A stretch of DNA of 64,000 nucleotides, from contig NZ_AHCF03000003.1 in assembly GCF_000238275.3 (NCBI RefSeq), positions 124,001-188,000 of the forward strand. The letters run 5' to 3'. This document shows, in pieces, positions 1-8,727 of this stretch (positions are counted from its first letter, which is position 1; each line of letters starts with the position of its first letter). The translations under genes and the position numbers were made by a program. The stretch comes from Pseudoalteromonas undina. Its GTDB lineage: Bacteria; Pseudomonadota; Gammaproteobacteria; Enterobacterales; Alteromonadaceae. Under the pieces are notes generated by a model. That model searched no databases, had not been told where the DNA came from, and saw only the letters and a list, made by a program, of their open reading frames with translations.

Positions 1-1134
1 AATGGCGTTGCGCAGAATGTTCTCTAAGGCACTGGCAATTAACATTTCGTCGCACTCTATATTTACTTCAACATTACCGTGTACAACTAGGGCTTTATTG
101 TGCTGTTTTGCTTCAAACTGAGCATCGTTAATCACATGGTCAACAATCACTTGCAGCGACTGTGTTTGCAGCGATAAAGGTTGGCTATTAGCTTCTAAGC
201 GCGATACCTGCAATACATCGGCTATCATTTTATCTAGTTGATTAGCTTCTTTTTCAATACGCAATAAATACGATTGGCTTGCTTCACTTGCCTGCATTTG
301 TGCCAACCCCGTAGCCATTTTTAAACGGGTTAGCGGAGAGCGTAATTCATGGGATATATCGGCTAATAAACGCTTTTGAGCGCTGAGTAGCTGCTCAAGT
401 TGATCAGCCATACGGTTAAAGTCGCGTCCTAAAACTCCAAGTTCATCTTTTCGCTGACTATTTATCGCCGCACGCGCACTTAAATCACCGTTTGAAAGTT
501 TGATTGCTGCTTGTTTTAAGCTATTTATAGGGGCAATTAAGTTACGACTAAATAAGAAACTTAATGTAAGTGAGGCGATAATTGCAATGGAAATTTTTAA
601 CCAAACGGGTAATAACCTTAAGCGAATAAAGAGTGGTCGCTGCTGATTGATATCGATTTCATATAACTCAAATTCCCCTTCAGGAACCCGAATGCGTACA
701 GGCCCAAAAGCTTGGTAATATTCAGTAAAAATAACCTGTGGCGACATGCCCTTACTAAAGTTAAGTAAGCTTAAATCAATATTGTTCTCAACATTTTTAC
801 TGATCAACACTTCATCGCTATTTTGTGAATTTAAATAAAGTAACTTACGTTTAGTTAAACGCGGATGAGTAATAATGTCATTAATAGAGCGCTTGTGTTT
901 ATGTGCGCTACGCTCGATACCTCGTGCCAAATATTCTAGGTTTTTTTGCATCGGCCCTTGTAGTGGATCATGGCTAATGGCGTTTATTAGTGAAATATTA
1001 CTCAAGAAAAAGAGCGCTGTAAAAGTGCCTATAATCGTCAGCCAAAACCACGTAAAGACCTTAAAAAACAAATAATACCGTGGGTGGCGAAGCCAACTAA
1101 AACGCAGGGGTTTATTCTCCTTGGATGAAGACAT
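1..1134 (-). CDS. cpxA: Sensor histidine kinase CpxA (3' end outside window)
   Basis: Envelope-stress sensor kinase of the inner membrane, partner of the CpxR homologue that overlaps its start by 23 bases. The reading frame is open from ATG at 1134 through base 1 (378 residues seen). It shows an N-terminal membrane segment, a periplasmic sensor region, a second membrane segment with HAMP region, the phospho-acceptor H box DISHELRSPLTRLKMATG (about 335-360), and the first part of the N box, ENILRNAI, at the window edge. The rest of the ATPase domain lies beyond the window. Assignment to CpxA rather than another HAMP kinase rests on the CpxR-like partner and the divergent cpxP-like gene. Confidence 0.88.
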   Translation of the reverse strand, partial: MSSSKENKPLRFSWLRHPRYYLFFKVFTWFWLTIIGTFTALFFLSNISLINAISHDPLQGPMQKNLEYLARGIERSAHKHKRSINDIITHPRLTKRKLLYLNSQNSDEVLISKNVENNIDLSLLNFSKGMSPQVIFTEYYQAFGPVRIRVPEGEFELYEIDINQQRPLFIRLRLLPVWLKISIAIIASLTLSFLFSRNLIAPINSLKQAAIKLSNGDLSARAAINSQRKDELGVLGRDFNRMADQLEQLLSAQKRLLADISHELRSPLTRLKMATGLAQMQASEASQSYLLRIEKEANQLDKMIADVLQVSRLEANSQPLSLQTQSLQVIVDHVINDAQFEAKQHNKALVVHGNVEVNIECDEMLIASALENILRNAI

Positions 1135-1801
1135 AACCCGTTCCCCTCATTGTTTTAATTTTATCGCCCTCAATATGCTCGGCTATTTTTTTACGAATAT
1201 TACTCACATGCATATCTATAGAGCGGTCGAAAGACGCTAAGCGTCTGCCTAATACATCTTCGCTTATTTGCTCTTTGCTAATTACATCTGGCGCGTGTTT
1301 TATCAATAAAGCGAGTATTTCGTATTCGGTGCCCGTTAGTGTGAGGGGGCTGTTATTAATACTGGCCTCTCGCGCAGCAAAATTAATAGTAATACCATTT
1401 AAAGAGAGCTTTTTATTAGTGTTATTGCTCACACTATTTATATGTTCAATGCGGCGAGTAATTGCTTTTACGCGGGCAAGGAGTTCTCTGTGATTAAACG
1501 GCTTTGGTATGTAGTCGTCAGCGCCGAGCTCTAAACCAAAAATACGGTCAAAGTCTTCTCCTTTAGCGGTCAACATAATCACTGGTGTTAATTTACTTTG
1601 CCTGAGTTGCTTCAGCACTTCAAAGCCATCTATAGAGGGTAGCATAACGTCTAGTAATATAAGCGCGTAATCGTTTTGCAAGGCAAGCTCTAAGCCTTGT
1701 TGACCATCATGTGCGGTTTGAACGCTAAAGCCCTGTGCACTTAGGTATTCGCTTAATAATTCGCATAAACCGGTATCATCATCAATCATTAATAGTTTCA
1801 T
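1112..1801 (-). CDS. cpxR: Response regulator CpxR (OmpR/PhoB family)
   Basis: 229-residue DNA-binding response regulator for envelope stress. The receiver domain (about 1-115) has the acidic pair DDD near residue 8, phospho-acceptor Asp in LILLDVMLP and Lys in DDYIPKPFN. The winged-helix domain (about 130-229) contains DRSIDMHVSNIRKKI and ends in RGTGYVFIQGE, the arrangement seen in CpxR. The length matches the family. It is transcribed away from a cpxP/spy-like gene and overlaps cpxA, as in the Cpx regulon. A CpxR-type box lies in the shared upstream region, so autoregulation is likely. Confidence 0.93.
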   Translation of the reverse strand: MKLLMIDDDTGLCELLSEYLSAQGFSVQTAHDGQQGLELALQNDYALILLDVMLPSIDGFEVLKQLRQSKLTPVIMLTAKGEDFDRIFGLELGADDYIPKPFNHRELLARVKAITRRIEHINSVSNNTNKKLSLNGITINFAAREASINNSPLTLTGTEYEILALLIKHAPDVISKEQISEDVLGRRLASFDRSIDMHVSNIRKKIAEHIEGDKIKTMRGTGYVFIQGE

Positions 1802-1864
1802 ATATAAAGCCTTACGCGCTGTTTATGGTTTTATTTTACGCGTTTAATGTATCAATAGTTAGTC

Positions 1865-1880
1865 TTTACATAACCTTTAC
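1865..1880 (-). promoter_or_regulatory. CpxR box
   Basis: On the minus strand two direct GTAAA repeats (1876-1880 and 1865-1869) are separated by six bases. This fits the CpxR recognition pattern of tandem GTAAA. It sits between divergent cpxR and the cpxP-like gene, upstream of a -10-like TATAGT at 1912-1917, so it could serve both directions. The match is visible in sequence; binding is inferred. Confidence 0.65.
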
Positions 1881-1967
1881 ACTGCTTTGCGTTACTTTGC
1901 ATTGAGCCAGTTATAGTGAACACACTGGTTAGCAGCCAACAACCAACCCAATATAAAGGTGATGATT

Positions 1968-2456
1968 ATGACTAAAGTAAACACGCTATCAAAATTAGTA
2001 CTTATATGTGGCTTAACAGCTGCAACGCTCAGTGCGGGCAGCGCATTTGCAAAAGGCGATGGCTATAAACAAGAACACTCTCAAGCGCGCTTTTTACTCT
2101 CTGAGCGAGCAGTAGATAAGCTGGCACTTACGCAAGATCAACAAACACAACTAAAAGCGATTTTTACAGCGCAAAAAACGCAAATTAAAGCGCTAAGAAG
2201 CCAAGACAAAGACGTGCGCAAGGCACAGCGTCAAGCCTATAAAGCACAAATGGATGCATTATTGTCAGCGCCAAATTTTGACGAAAATGCAGCTAAAGAG
2301 TTATTAACCGCACGCCAAGATAAGAAACAGCAATTGGGGTTAATTAAATTAAAAACCCAGCATCAAGTAATGCAATTGCTTAACGCTGAGCAAAAAGAAA
2401 AGTTAGCTAAAATACAGCAGCGAATGAATAAAAAACACCGTAAACATAGAGCATAA
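1968..2456 (+). CDS. cpxP: Spy/CpxP-family periplasmic chaperone-like protein
   Basis: 162-residue secreted protein with a signal peptide ending near SAGSAFA, followed by a basic, all-alpha region with two LTxxQ-type motifs, KLALTQDQQTQLKAI and MQLLNAEQKEKLAKIQ, the hallmark of Spy/CpxP. In enterobacteria CpxP binds misfolded periplasmic protein and restrains CpxA. ATG 1968 is preferred because AAAGGTGA lies at good distance; an upstream GTG (1959) and ATG (1962) are in frame. The divergent cpxR and the CpxR box support membership of the Cpx circuit. It could equally be called Spy; sequence alone does not separate the two. Confidence 0.82.
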   Translation: MTKVNTLSKLVLICGLTAATLSAGSAFAKGDGYKQEHSQARFLLSERAVDKLALTQDQQTQLKAIFTAQKTQIKALRSQDKDVRKAQRQAYKAQMDALLSAPNFDENAAKELLTARQDKKQQLGLIKLKTQHQVMQLLNAEQKEKLAKIQQRMNKKHRKHRA

Positions 2457-2472
2457 CGTTTTAACGCAAAGC

Positions 2473-2501
2473 AAAAAGCCAGCTAAATGCTGGCTTTTTT
2501 A
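2473..2501. terminator. Bidirectional rho-independent terminator
   Basis: Stem AGCCAGC/GCTGGCT (2477-2483 and 2489-2495) with A-run before and T-run after, between the convergent cpxP-like gene and yacG. It can end transcripts from both sides. Confidence 0.85.
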
Positions 2502-2515
2502 TATTACACGAGTGA

Positions 2516-2746
2516 TTATTTAAAAAAGTCATCTTCATTTTTTGCCATCATTGCTTCAATGTCTTCAATCATGTCTTGATTGAATTCATCTGCAGAGGTG
2601 ATGGGTGCTGAAATTTTATTATTTTCAAACGACCACTCACCTAAGTCAATAAGTTGGCAACGCTTTGAACAAAAAGGGCGGTGCGGACTTTGTGCTGACC
2701 ATTCTACTTTTATTTTGCAGGTTGGGCAGTTAACCATAGTTGGCAT
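2516..2746 (-). CDS. yacG: DNA gyrase inhibitor / zinc protein YacG
   Basis: 76-residue small zinc protein. The N-terminal half carries CPTC and CSKRC, the four-cysteine zinc site of YacG, followed by [12 protein letters not shown], a family signature. The acidic C-terminal tail is also typical. In E. coli YacG binds GyrB and inhibits gyrase. It normally lies beside coaE and zapD. Here pilB occupies the position next to it, 65 bp upstream, and no zapD is present in the window. Confidence 0.93.
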   Translation of the reverse strand: MPTMVNCPTCKIKVEWSAQSPHRPFCSKRCQLIDLGEWSFENNKISAPITSADEFNQDMIEDIEAMMAKNEDDFFK

Positions 2747-2811
2747 AATTTACTCTCAAATTGATATAAGCTTAGCCGCTCAATTTATCGTTAAGCAACT
2801 AAGCACTTTAT

Positions 2812-4488
2812 TTAAAAACTAGTAACACGGTTTATCTCAGCCAGAGAGGTAACGCCCTCTGCTGCTTTTCGAAGACCTGATAAGCGTATGTTATTAAACC
2901 CTGCTTTAAGTGATACTTCGGCAATTTCTAGTGAGTTACCCCCACGCATAATAATTTGTGCAATTTCTGGAGTAACTTTCATAACTTCATAAATACCAAC
3001 ACGGCCTTTGAAGCCATCTGTACAGTTTTCACAGCCTTTAGGGGCATATAAAACCATATCCTGTATTTGCTGTTCACTAAAGCCTTGGCGCATAAGTTCT
3101 TCACGCGGTAATTGCTCTGGCGTTTTACATTTAGAGCATAACCTTCGGGCTAAACGCTGGGCGATTATCAAGCTGATTGAACTGGCCACATTATACGCGG
3201 GTACGCCCATATTTAACAAACGAGTAATCGTTTCTGGTGCTGAGTTAGTATGTAATGTAGATAACACTAAATGACCGGTTTGCGCCGCCTTAATAGATAT
3301 TTCAGCAGTTTCTAAATCACGTATTTCACCGACCATTACTACATCGGGATCTTGGCGTAAAAATGCCCGCAAAGCGTTAGCAAAGGTCATGTCGGCTTTA
3401 GTGTTTATTTGTACTTGGTTAATCCCTTCGAGGTTAATTTCTACCGGATCTTCGGCGGTACTAATATTTCGCTCGGGCTGATTTAGTATATTTAAGCCCG
3501 TATACAGGGATACGGTTTTACCCGAGCCAGTTGGGCCAGTAACTAAAATCATCCCCTGAGGTTGATTTAGTGCATCGAGGTAGAGCTCTTTCTGTTCGGG
3601 CTCATAGCCTAAAACATCAATACCTAACATGGCACTTGATGAATCGAGGATACGCATTACAATTTTTTCGCCCCACAAAGTGGGCATAGTACTAACACGA
3701 AAATCAATACTTTTACGTTCTGTCACTTTGAGTTTTATGCGGCCATCTTGTGGCTTACGTTTTTCAGCGATATCAAGGCGCGACATAACTTTTATACGGG
3801 CAGATAGCTTACTGGCTAAGGTATTTGGCGGGCTGGCTACCTCATGCAAAATTCCGTCGATACGAAAGCGAATACGGTATTTATGTTCATAAGGTTCAAA
3901 GTGTAAGTCTGAAGCGCCTTTTTTTATTGCGTCCATTAAAATTTTATTAATGTAGACAATAATAGGGGCGTCGTCTTTGTCATCGTCTTTAGACGTATGA
4001 TCTTTTTGTGGCTCAGAATCTAGTTCAGCAAACTCTTTAAATTCATCCTCACTTAAATTTAAGCTACCTGCAGCATCCAGTAGTTGCTCAATTTTATGGT
4101 CAAGCTGTAGGTAGTCAACCACTACCACTTCACACGATAAACCGGTGCTAAATTCAAAGTTTTCAAAAGCGCCGTAATCGGTAGGATCTGAAGCGGCAAT
4201 ATATACTTTTCTGCCTTTTTGTACCAAAGGTAAAATATGATGCTTACGGATCAGCTTTTCTTTAACTAGCTCGGCAGGAATTTGTGCAACATTAAAATCT
4301 TTTAAATCAAAAAAAGGCACTCTAAACAAATCAATACATTGCTCAGCTAAATCGTTGCTATCTATTTTTCCGCATTTAGAAATAAGTTCTGCGGTTGACG
4401 CAAAGTCTTGCTGCCTGGCTTTTACGGTATCGGTATCAACCCGGCCGAGGGTAATAAATTTTCGTAGTAACGGTGAGTTAATATTCAT
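2812..4488 (-). CDS. pilB: Type IV pilus assembly ATPase PilB
   Basis: 558-residue cytoplasmic hexameric ATPase that powers pilus extension. Visible parts: N-terminal GspE/PilB N domain (about 1-150), a charged linker, then the secretion ATPase domain with DLHFEP, Walker A GPTGSGKT (about 318-325), Asp box, Walker B region [12 protein letters not shown], His box [12 protein letters not shown], and a zinc-type cysteine set CSKC ... CENC near 450-490. The last two features favour PilB over a twitching PilT. A 134-bp gap separates it from coaE, with AGGTG ahead of the ATG. Its place, downstream of coaE rather than between pilA and pilC, is unusual. Confidence 0.95.
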   Translation of the reverse strand: MNINSPLLRKFITLGRVDTDTVKARQQDFASTAELISKCGKIDSNDLAEQCIDLFRVPFFDLKDFNVAQIPAELVKEKLIRKHHILPLVQKGRKVYIAASDPTDYGAFENFEFSTGLSCEVVVVDYLQLDHKIEQLLDAAGSLNLSEDEFKEFAELDSEPQKDHTSKDDDKDDAPIIVYINKILMDAIKKGASDLHFEPYEHKYRIRFRIDGILHEVASPPNTLASKLSARIKVMSRLDIAEKRKPQDGRIKLKVTERKSIDFRVSTMPTLWGEKIVMRILDSSSAMLGIDVLGYEPEQKELYLDALNQPQGMILVTGPTGSGKTVSLYTGLNILNQPERNISTAEDPVEINLEGINQVQINTKADMTFANALRAFLRQDPDVVMVGEIRDLETAEISIKAAQTGHLVLSTLHTNSAPETITRLLNMGVPAYNVASSISLIIAQRLARRLCSKCKTPEQLPREELMRQGFSEQQIQDMVLYAPKGCENCTDGFKGRVGIYEVMKVTPEIAQIIMRGGNSLEIAEVSLKAGFNNIRLSGLRKAAEGVTSLAEINRVTSF

Positions 4489-4622
4489 TGCGCACCTGAT
4501 TTAATCCTTCTTTACTCAGCAATTTATCAGAAAAAAGAAAGGAATACATTAATCGTACCAATGCAGCAGATAATTTACCGATAAAAATATCAGTTTATTG
4601 CGCTGTGATTGGGTCAGTCACT

Positions 4623-5252
4623 CTATATTGTAGACTTTGCTTGCTGTAAATAATAATTATGTAGCTTAAGTAAGTCTTGTTTTACATCGTTTAAATCGCG
4701 GTTATTATTTAAAATATCATCCGCTTTTTGTTGTTTATGCTCACGAGACATTTGTGCGTCAATTATTTGTTTTGCTTGTTCAGAGCTTATATTGTCACGT
4801 TTTGTGGTGCGGGTAATTTGTATTTCTACTGGTACATCAATCAGCAAGGTGCGATTACAGTAGCTATCAAGCCCATTTTCGAATAATAACGGGGCAACTA
4901 AAACCACATAGTCGCTTTGCGCGTTTTTTAAGTCAGTGAGCAGTTTAGTGCGTATTAAAGGGTGCAACAGCGCATTGAGCCATGTTTTTTGCTCCGGATT
5001 ACTAAAAATCCGGGCTCTTAGCTCGCCACGGTTTAATGCGCCATGTTCATCGAGTATGTCAGTGCCAAAATGCTCAACAATAGCTTTTAAACCATCAGTG
5101 CCAGGTTCAACTACTTGGCGAGCCACAATATCAGCATCAACAATAGTAATGCCTAGCTCTGCCAACATATCGCTAACTGCGGTTTTACCGCAGCCAATTC
5201 CGCCGGTTAGTCCCAATACCCAGTTGTTTTTATGATGTTGTGTATTGTTCAT
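4623..5252 (-). CDS. coaE: Dephospho-CoA kinase
   Basis: 209-residue cytosolic kinase for the last step of coenzyme A synthesis, phosphorylating the ribose 3'-OH of dephospho-CoA. P-loop GGIGCGKTAV lies near residue 17; DADIVARQVVEPG and LLFENGLDSYCN are family motifs for substrate binding and the lid region. Length is normal. It starts two bases after the pilD stop, so the two are surely co-transcribed, as in many gammaproteobacteria. Confidence 0.96.
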   Translation of the reverse strand: MNNTQHHKNNWVLGLTGGIGCGKTAVSDMLAELGITIVDADIVARQVVEPGTDGLKAIVEHFGTDILDEHGALNRGELRARIFSNPEQKTWLNALLHPLIRTKLLTDLKNAQSDYVVLVAPLLFENGLDSYCNRTLLIDVPVEIQITRTTKRDNISSEQAKQIIDAQMSREHKQQKADDILNNNRDLNDVKQDLLKLHNYYLQQAKSTI

Positions 5253-5254
5253 AG

Positions 5255-6166
5255 TTAGTAGCCAATAAAATTAAAATAGCTGTTTTGCAGTTGCGTCCCC
5301 CATAGCATAGTGATCCAACCTGCTATTGCTAAGTAAGGGCCAAAAGGAATAGGCGTTGCTTTGTCTTTACCTTGAATACTCAGTAGGGCAATGCCAATAA
5401 CAGCGCCAACTACGCTTGAAAGTAAAATAACGGTCAATAACGATTGCCAACCCAGCAGTGCGCCAAACACCGCCAGTAATTTAAAGTCGCCATAACCCAT
5501 ACCTTCTTTGCCGGTTATTAACTTAAACAGCCAAAACACGCTCCATAAGCTTAAGTAACCACATGCTGCACCAATAATCGCATCGCTAGGGGCTATGGTA
5601 TAACCCAATACTGAGGCGATTAACGCCAGCCATAAAAGCGGCAAAGTAAGCTGATCTGGCAGTAGCATGTGATCAATATCAACAAAAGTCAGTGCTACCA
5701 ATGCCCAAGTCACTACAATGTACAATAAAGCCTGCTCTGTTGCGCCAAAGGTGTAGGCAACCGCTAAACTTAAAATAGCGGTGATGGCTTCAACGGTTGG
5801 GTAACGCACTGAGATTGGGTTATCACAGGTTGCGCATTTACCTTTTAAAAATAACCAACTAAATATAGGAATGTTTTGCCATGGTTTAATGGCTGCTTCG
5901 CACTTAGGACAACATGAGTTGGGCTTAACTAAATTAAACGTGTCAGTAGTTTGTGAAGTGATCTGTTCAGTCTTTGGGCTGGTTAGTTCATCGGCTAATA
6001 ATAAGCGGCATTCAGTTTGCCATTCTTTTTGCATCATTAGTGGCAAGCGATATATCACTACATTTAAAAAGCTACCTATACATAAACTTACTAGGCCAAC
6101 CATGGTCAAGTAAAACCATAGGTTTGCTTGCATCGCGTTGCTGATATCAATAAAAAGACTTTGCAT
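5255..6166 (-). CDS. pilD: Type IV prepilin peptidase / N-methyltransferase PilD
   Basis: 303-residue polytopic inner-membrane aspartyl protease. It cleaves the leader of PilA and N-methylates the new Phe. The N-terminal methylase region (about 75-125) has two CxxC pairs, CCPKC and CATC, in the usual zinc-binding spacing. The two catalytic aspartates are in FVDIDHMLLPDQ and in GYGDFKLLA (GxGDxK). Several hydrophobic segments follow. It is separated from pilC by about 250 bp containing a dispersed repeat, but is tightly linked to coaE downstream. Confidence 0.95.
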   Translation of the reverse strand: MQSLFIDISNAMQANLWFYLTMVGLVSLCIGSFLNVVIYRLPLMMQKEWQTECRLLLADELTSPKTEQITSQTTDTFNLVKPNSCCPKCEAAIKPWQNIPIFSWLFLKGKCATCDNPISVRYPTVEAITAILSLAVAYTFGATEQALLYIVVTWALVALTFVDIDHMLLPDQLTLPLLWLALIASVLGYTIAPSDAIIGAACGYLSLWSVFWLFKLITGKEGMGYGDFKLLAVFGALLGWQSLLTVILLSSVVGAVIGIALLSIQGKDKATPIPFGPYLAIAGWITMLWGTQLQNSYFNFIGY

Positions 6167-6225
6167 TTATTTTACCTAAAACTAAATTCTGTGTTGATAA
6201 TACAGTGGTTTTACATAAGTGCAAA

Positions 6226-6410
6226 GTTAGGTTCGAGGTTTGGGCGACGGGCGACGAGATGCGGGGAACCACCGCGTTTTAATTGTTCTGTAGGCGGAGC
6301 TTTATGCCGCGCAAGGTCATTATTCACAATAGAGGTTAAGAGACGCTTCGCTTTTAGAGGTAGTTAAGGTTACGGGCGGCAAGCTGGGGTCTCGAACCCC
6401 GCGCCTAAAA
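6226..6410. repeat. Heptad-phased intergenic repeat element (copy 1)
   Basis: This fills most of the pilC-pilD gap. Bases 6242-6269 read as four 7-base units, gggcgac gggcgac gagatgc ggggaac. They are preceded by ggttcgaggtt and followed by a G+C-rich body with inverted words, for example GGGGTCTCGAACCCC at 6386-6400. The words agcgaagcgtctct (minus strand, about 6336-6353) and attgttctgt (about 6280) recur, with changes, in the copy at 18.83 kb. No coding potential is evident. Confidence 0.6.
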
Positions 6411-6415
6411 CCTGT

Positions 6416-7645
6416 CTAAATAACTGAACCTAGTTGGAATATAGGTAAGTACATGGCCACAATTAAGCCACCCACTAGCACGCCGAGTACCGCCATTATT
6501 AATGGCTCTAATAGGCTAGATAGGCCATCTACGGCGTCATCCACCTCTTGCTCATAAATAGTGGCCACTTTAGCCAGCATGCCATCTAAGGATCCTGACT
6601 CTTCACCAATGGCGACCATTTGTACCACCATATCGGGGAATATTTTTGAATTACGCATCGCCCAGTTCATTTGATTACCTGAGCTTACCTCAGCTTTTAT
6701 TTCTAAAATAGCATAACGATAAACCGCATTACCTGAGGCACCGGCTGCAGAATCAAGCGCATCTACCAGCGGTACACCCGCAGCAAAGGTGGTCGATAAA
6801 GTACGCGCATAACGTGCCACGGCCGCTTTATTTAAAATCATACCTATAACAGGGAGCTTGAGTATGGCGCGGTCGGTGGCATCTCTGAGCGCTAAACTTC
6901 TGAGTGCGGCTTCTTTATATATGTAGCCAAATGCCATTACGGCAATCAATATCATCCACCAATACTCTTGCATAAATTCAGAAATGGCGATAACAAATAA
7001 AGTAAAAGCGGGCAGCTCTGCGCCAAAACCAGCAAATATTTCTTGAAACTGTGGTACTACAAATATCAGCAAGATAGAAGTTACAATACCTGCAACCACT
7101 AAAACCGATATAGGATAAAACATGGCTTTTTTAATTTTTGATTTTAGTGCTTCTGACTTTTCTTTATATAGCGCAACGCGGTCAAATATTTTATCCAGTG
7201 CACCAGATTGCTCACCAGAGGCCACTAAATCGCAATATAAATCATCAAAATAGCGAGGGTATTTTCTAAGTGCGTTAGAAAGCGGCAACCCTGCTTTGAC
7301 TTCATCGCCAATAGCACTCATCAGCTTACTCACGCTTTTATTGGTGGAGCCTGAAGCTATCATCTCAATGGACTGAATTAGTGGTACACCCGCCATTAGC
7401 ATAGTGGCAATTTGTCGAGTAACTAAGGCAATATCTTTCGGGGTTACTTTTTGTACGCTTTTTATACCAAACAGCGGCTTGGCTTTACGTTTAACTTTTG
7501 AGGGAGTAATGCCTTGTTTGCGTAACTGCGCTTTGACTAGTGCAATGCTTGATCCAGTAAGCTCACCCTCAAGCTTCTTGCCGCGAGCGCTTACACCTAC
7601 CCATTGAAAGGTATCTAGGCCTTTATTTTCTTGTTTATCTGCCAT
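6416..7645 (-). CDS. pilC: Type IV pilus inner-membrane platform protein PilC
   Basis: 409-residue polytopic protein that anchors the PilB/PilT motors. Two GspF domains are visible (about 75-200 and 280-400). The first begins VTRQIATMLMAGVPLIQSIE and the second ARYARTLSTTFAAGVPLVDAL. Three hydrophobic segments lie at about 175-200, 225-245 and the C-terminal stretch ending in GGLIVAMYLPIFQLG. Length and domain order fit PilC/PilG. A terminator-like hairpin separates it from pilA upstream, so it probably depends on read-through or its own promoter. Confidence 0.95.
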   Translation of the reverse strand: MADKQENKGLDTFQWVGVSARGKKLEGELTGSSIALVKAQLRKQGITPSKVKRKAKPLFGIKSVQKVTPKDIALVTRQIATMLMAGVPLIQSIEMIASGSTNKSVSKLMSAIGDEVKAGLPLSNALRKYPRYFDDLYCDLVASGEQSGALDKIFDRVALYKEKSEALKSKIKKAMFYPISVLVVAGIVTSILLIFVVPQFQEIFAGFGAELPAFTLFVIAISEFMQEYWWMILIAVMAFGYIYKEAALRSLALRDATDRAILKLPVIGMILNKAAVARYARTLSTTFAAGVPLVDALDSAAGASGNAVYRYAILEIKAEVSSGNQMNWAMRNSKIFPDMVVQMVAIGEESGSLDGMLAKVATIYEQEVDDAVDGLSSLLEPLIMAVLGVLVGGLIVAMYLPIFQLGSVI

Positions 7646-7705
7646 ATGAAACTCACTTGAATTAAACGGGGGTTAAATTACGCAATTAGTAAAAATTTAT
7701 ATAAA

Positions 7706-7733
7706 AAAAAGCGCCCTACAGAGCGCTTATTAA
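7706..7733 (-). terminator. Terminator downstream of pilA
   Basis: On the minus strand a GCGCT/GGGCGC-type stem (about 7710-7729) is followed by a run of T (A-run at 7703-7710 on the plus strand). It fits attenuation that keeps major pilin expression high relative to pilC. Confidence 0.75.
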
Positions 7734-7765
7734 AAGTTAAATACCGATCATAATTATAATTATAA

Positions 7766-8215
7766 TTATGATGATGGTGTTGCAGCAGCAGCTTGAGGGC
7801 AGCTCTTTGGAGCTAGGCTAGCATCACCAGTAATGCCGGCTGTAGCACACGTCCAAGCTCCAGTTGTATCATTACGTGTCCAAGTTAAGGTTGCGCCATT
7901 GACTTGAGAAGGTGCATTTTGAACAGTACATACAATGGTATTTGCTGTAGCTGTAATTGCACAATTTTGCGTATCAGTATTGGTAACAGCTTTGATATCA
8001 CCGATGGCAGAAACAGTTTCACCATTATTCTTCATTATTTCAAACTCAGTTTTAGCGCCTGTTATTTCAGCTAAACCAGCAGTTAGCTTAGATGAAGCTT
8101 GATAATTAGAATAAGCAGGCAGTGCTACTGCTGCTAAAATACCGATGATTGCTACTACAATCATTAATTCAATTAGGGTGAAACCCTTTTGGTTTTGTTG
8201 TGTCATTGTTTGCAT
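7766..8215 (-). CDS. pilA: Type IV major pilin PilA
   Basis: 149-residue prepilin. The short basic leader ends in QKG followed by [24 protein letters not shown], the class III signal cut by PilD between Gly and Phe, with the essential Glu at +5. The rest is a variable globular head, with cysteines in NCAITA, VCTV, WTCATA and KSCPQ that could form the disulfide loops. Length is typical for type IVa pilins. AGGAG lies before the first ATG; a second in-frame ATG (three codons on) is also possible. It stands alone between its own terminator and a long upstream region. Confidence 0.93.
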   Translation of the reverse strand: MQTMTQQNQKGFTLIELMIVVAIIGILAAVALPAYSNYQASSKLTAGLAEITGAKTEFEIMKNNGETVSAIGDIKAVTNTDTQNCAITATANTIVCTVQNAPSQVNGATLTWTRNDTTGAWTCATAGITGDASLAPKSCPQAAAATPSS

Positions 8216-8727
8216 GTTTCCTCTCCTAAAGGATAATGTTGTGGTAAGCCAAACGGGTATAAGTTTTAAAACTATAACTTATGTGTTTACTTAACCTGTT
8301 ACTACAAAAATAAAATCATTTTGCCAAATTTAGTGCTGCGCTTGAGTGGTAAAATATTTGCCGCAAATACAGCACGCTATATGGCGATTACGTACTAACT
8401 TGACCCTTATTTGAGTATAAGCCTAACTATTAAAAGTTAGTTATAACCCGTGTAAGTTACAAGTTAATTATAAAAATAAACCCTGTCGCTTATTTTTACT
8501 CTGTCCCTTATAAAGGCTTTTTCACTCTTTTTAACTAATTAAAAATTCAAAACTAGTTAATATGGATGAGTCTAACACTGTTTATTGCGCTTTTGTATGT
8601 AAAAACTTTATAAAAAACGCATTAATTTAATAACTTGTTACAAATAATCCTTTTGAATTATTTAATGCCCTTTTTTAAAAGCTGTCAATCAATTAGCGCA
8701 AGAATATATAAATAAATTTTACATTAT
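8216..8727. other. Gene-free region between nadC and pilA
   Basis: 512 bp, A+T-rich, holding the pilA upstream region. I looked for a sigma-54 site (TGGCA-type with a GC 10-12 bases downstream), common before pilA, and found no convincing match. A small inverted repeat CTAACT/AGTTAG lies near 8423-8440. No gene or RNA is supportable. Confidence 0.6.

Noticed and set aside
875..1075. Small plus-strand frame within cpxA
   Set aside because: Lies wholly inside the cpxA coding frame on the other strand, with no ribosome site.
2812..4488. Type II secretion ATPase GspE instead of PilB
   Set aside because: No other gsp genes are near, whereas pilA, pilC and pilD are; the N-terminal domain and C-terminal cysteines suit PilB.
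6384..6402. tRNA-like T arm (minus strand GGGGTTCGAGACCCC)
   Set aside because: No acceptor stem, anticodon arm or CCA region at tRNA distances; it is part of the repeat element.
8216..8727. Sigma-54 promoter before pilA
   Set aside because: TTGGCA-like words on the minus strand lack the GC doublet at the required distance.
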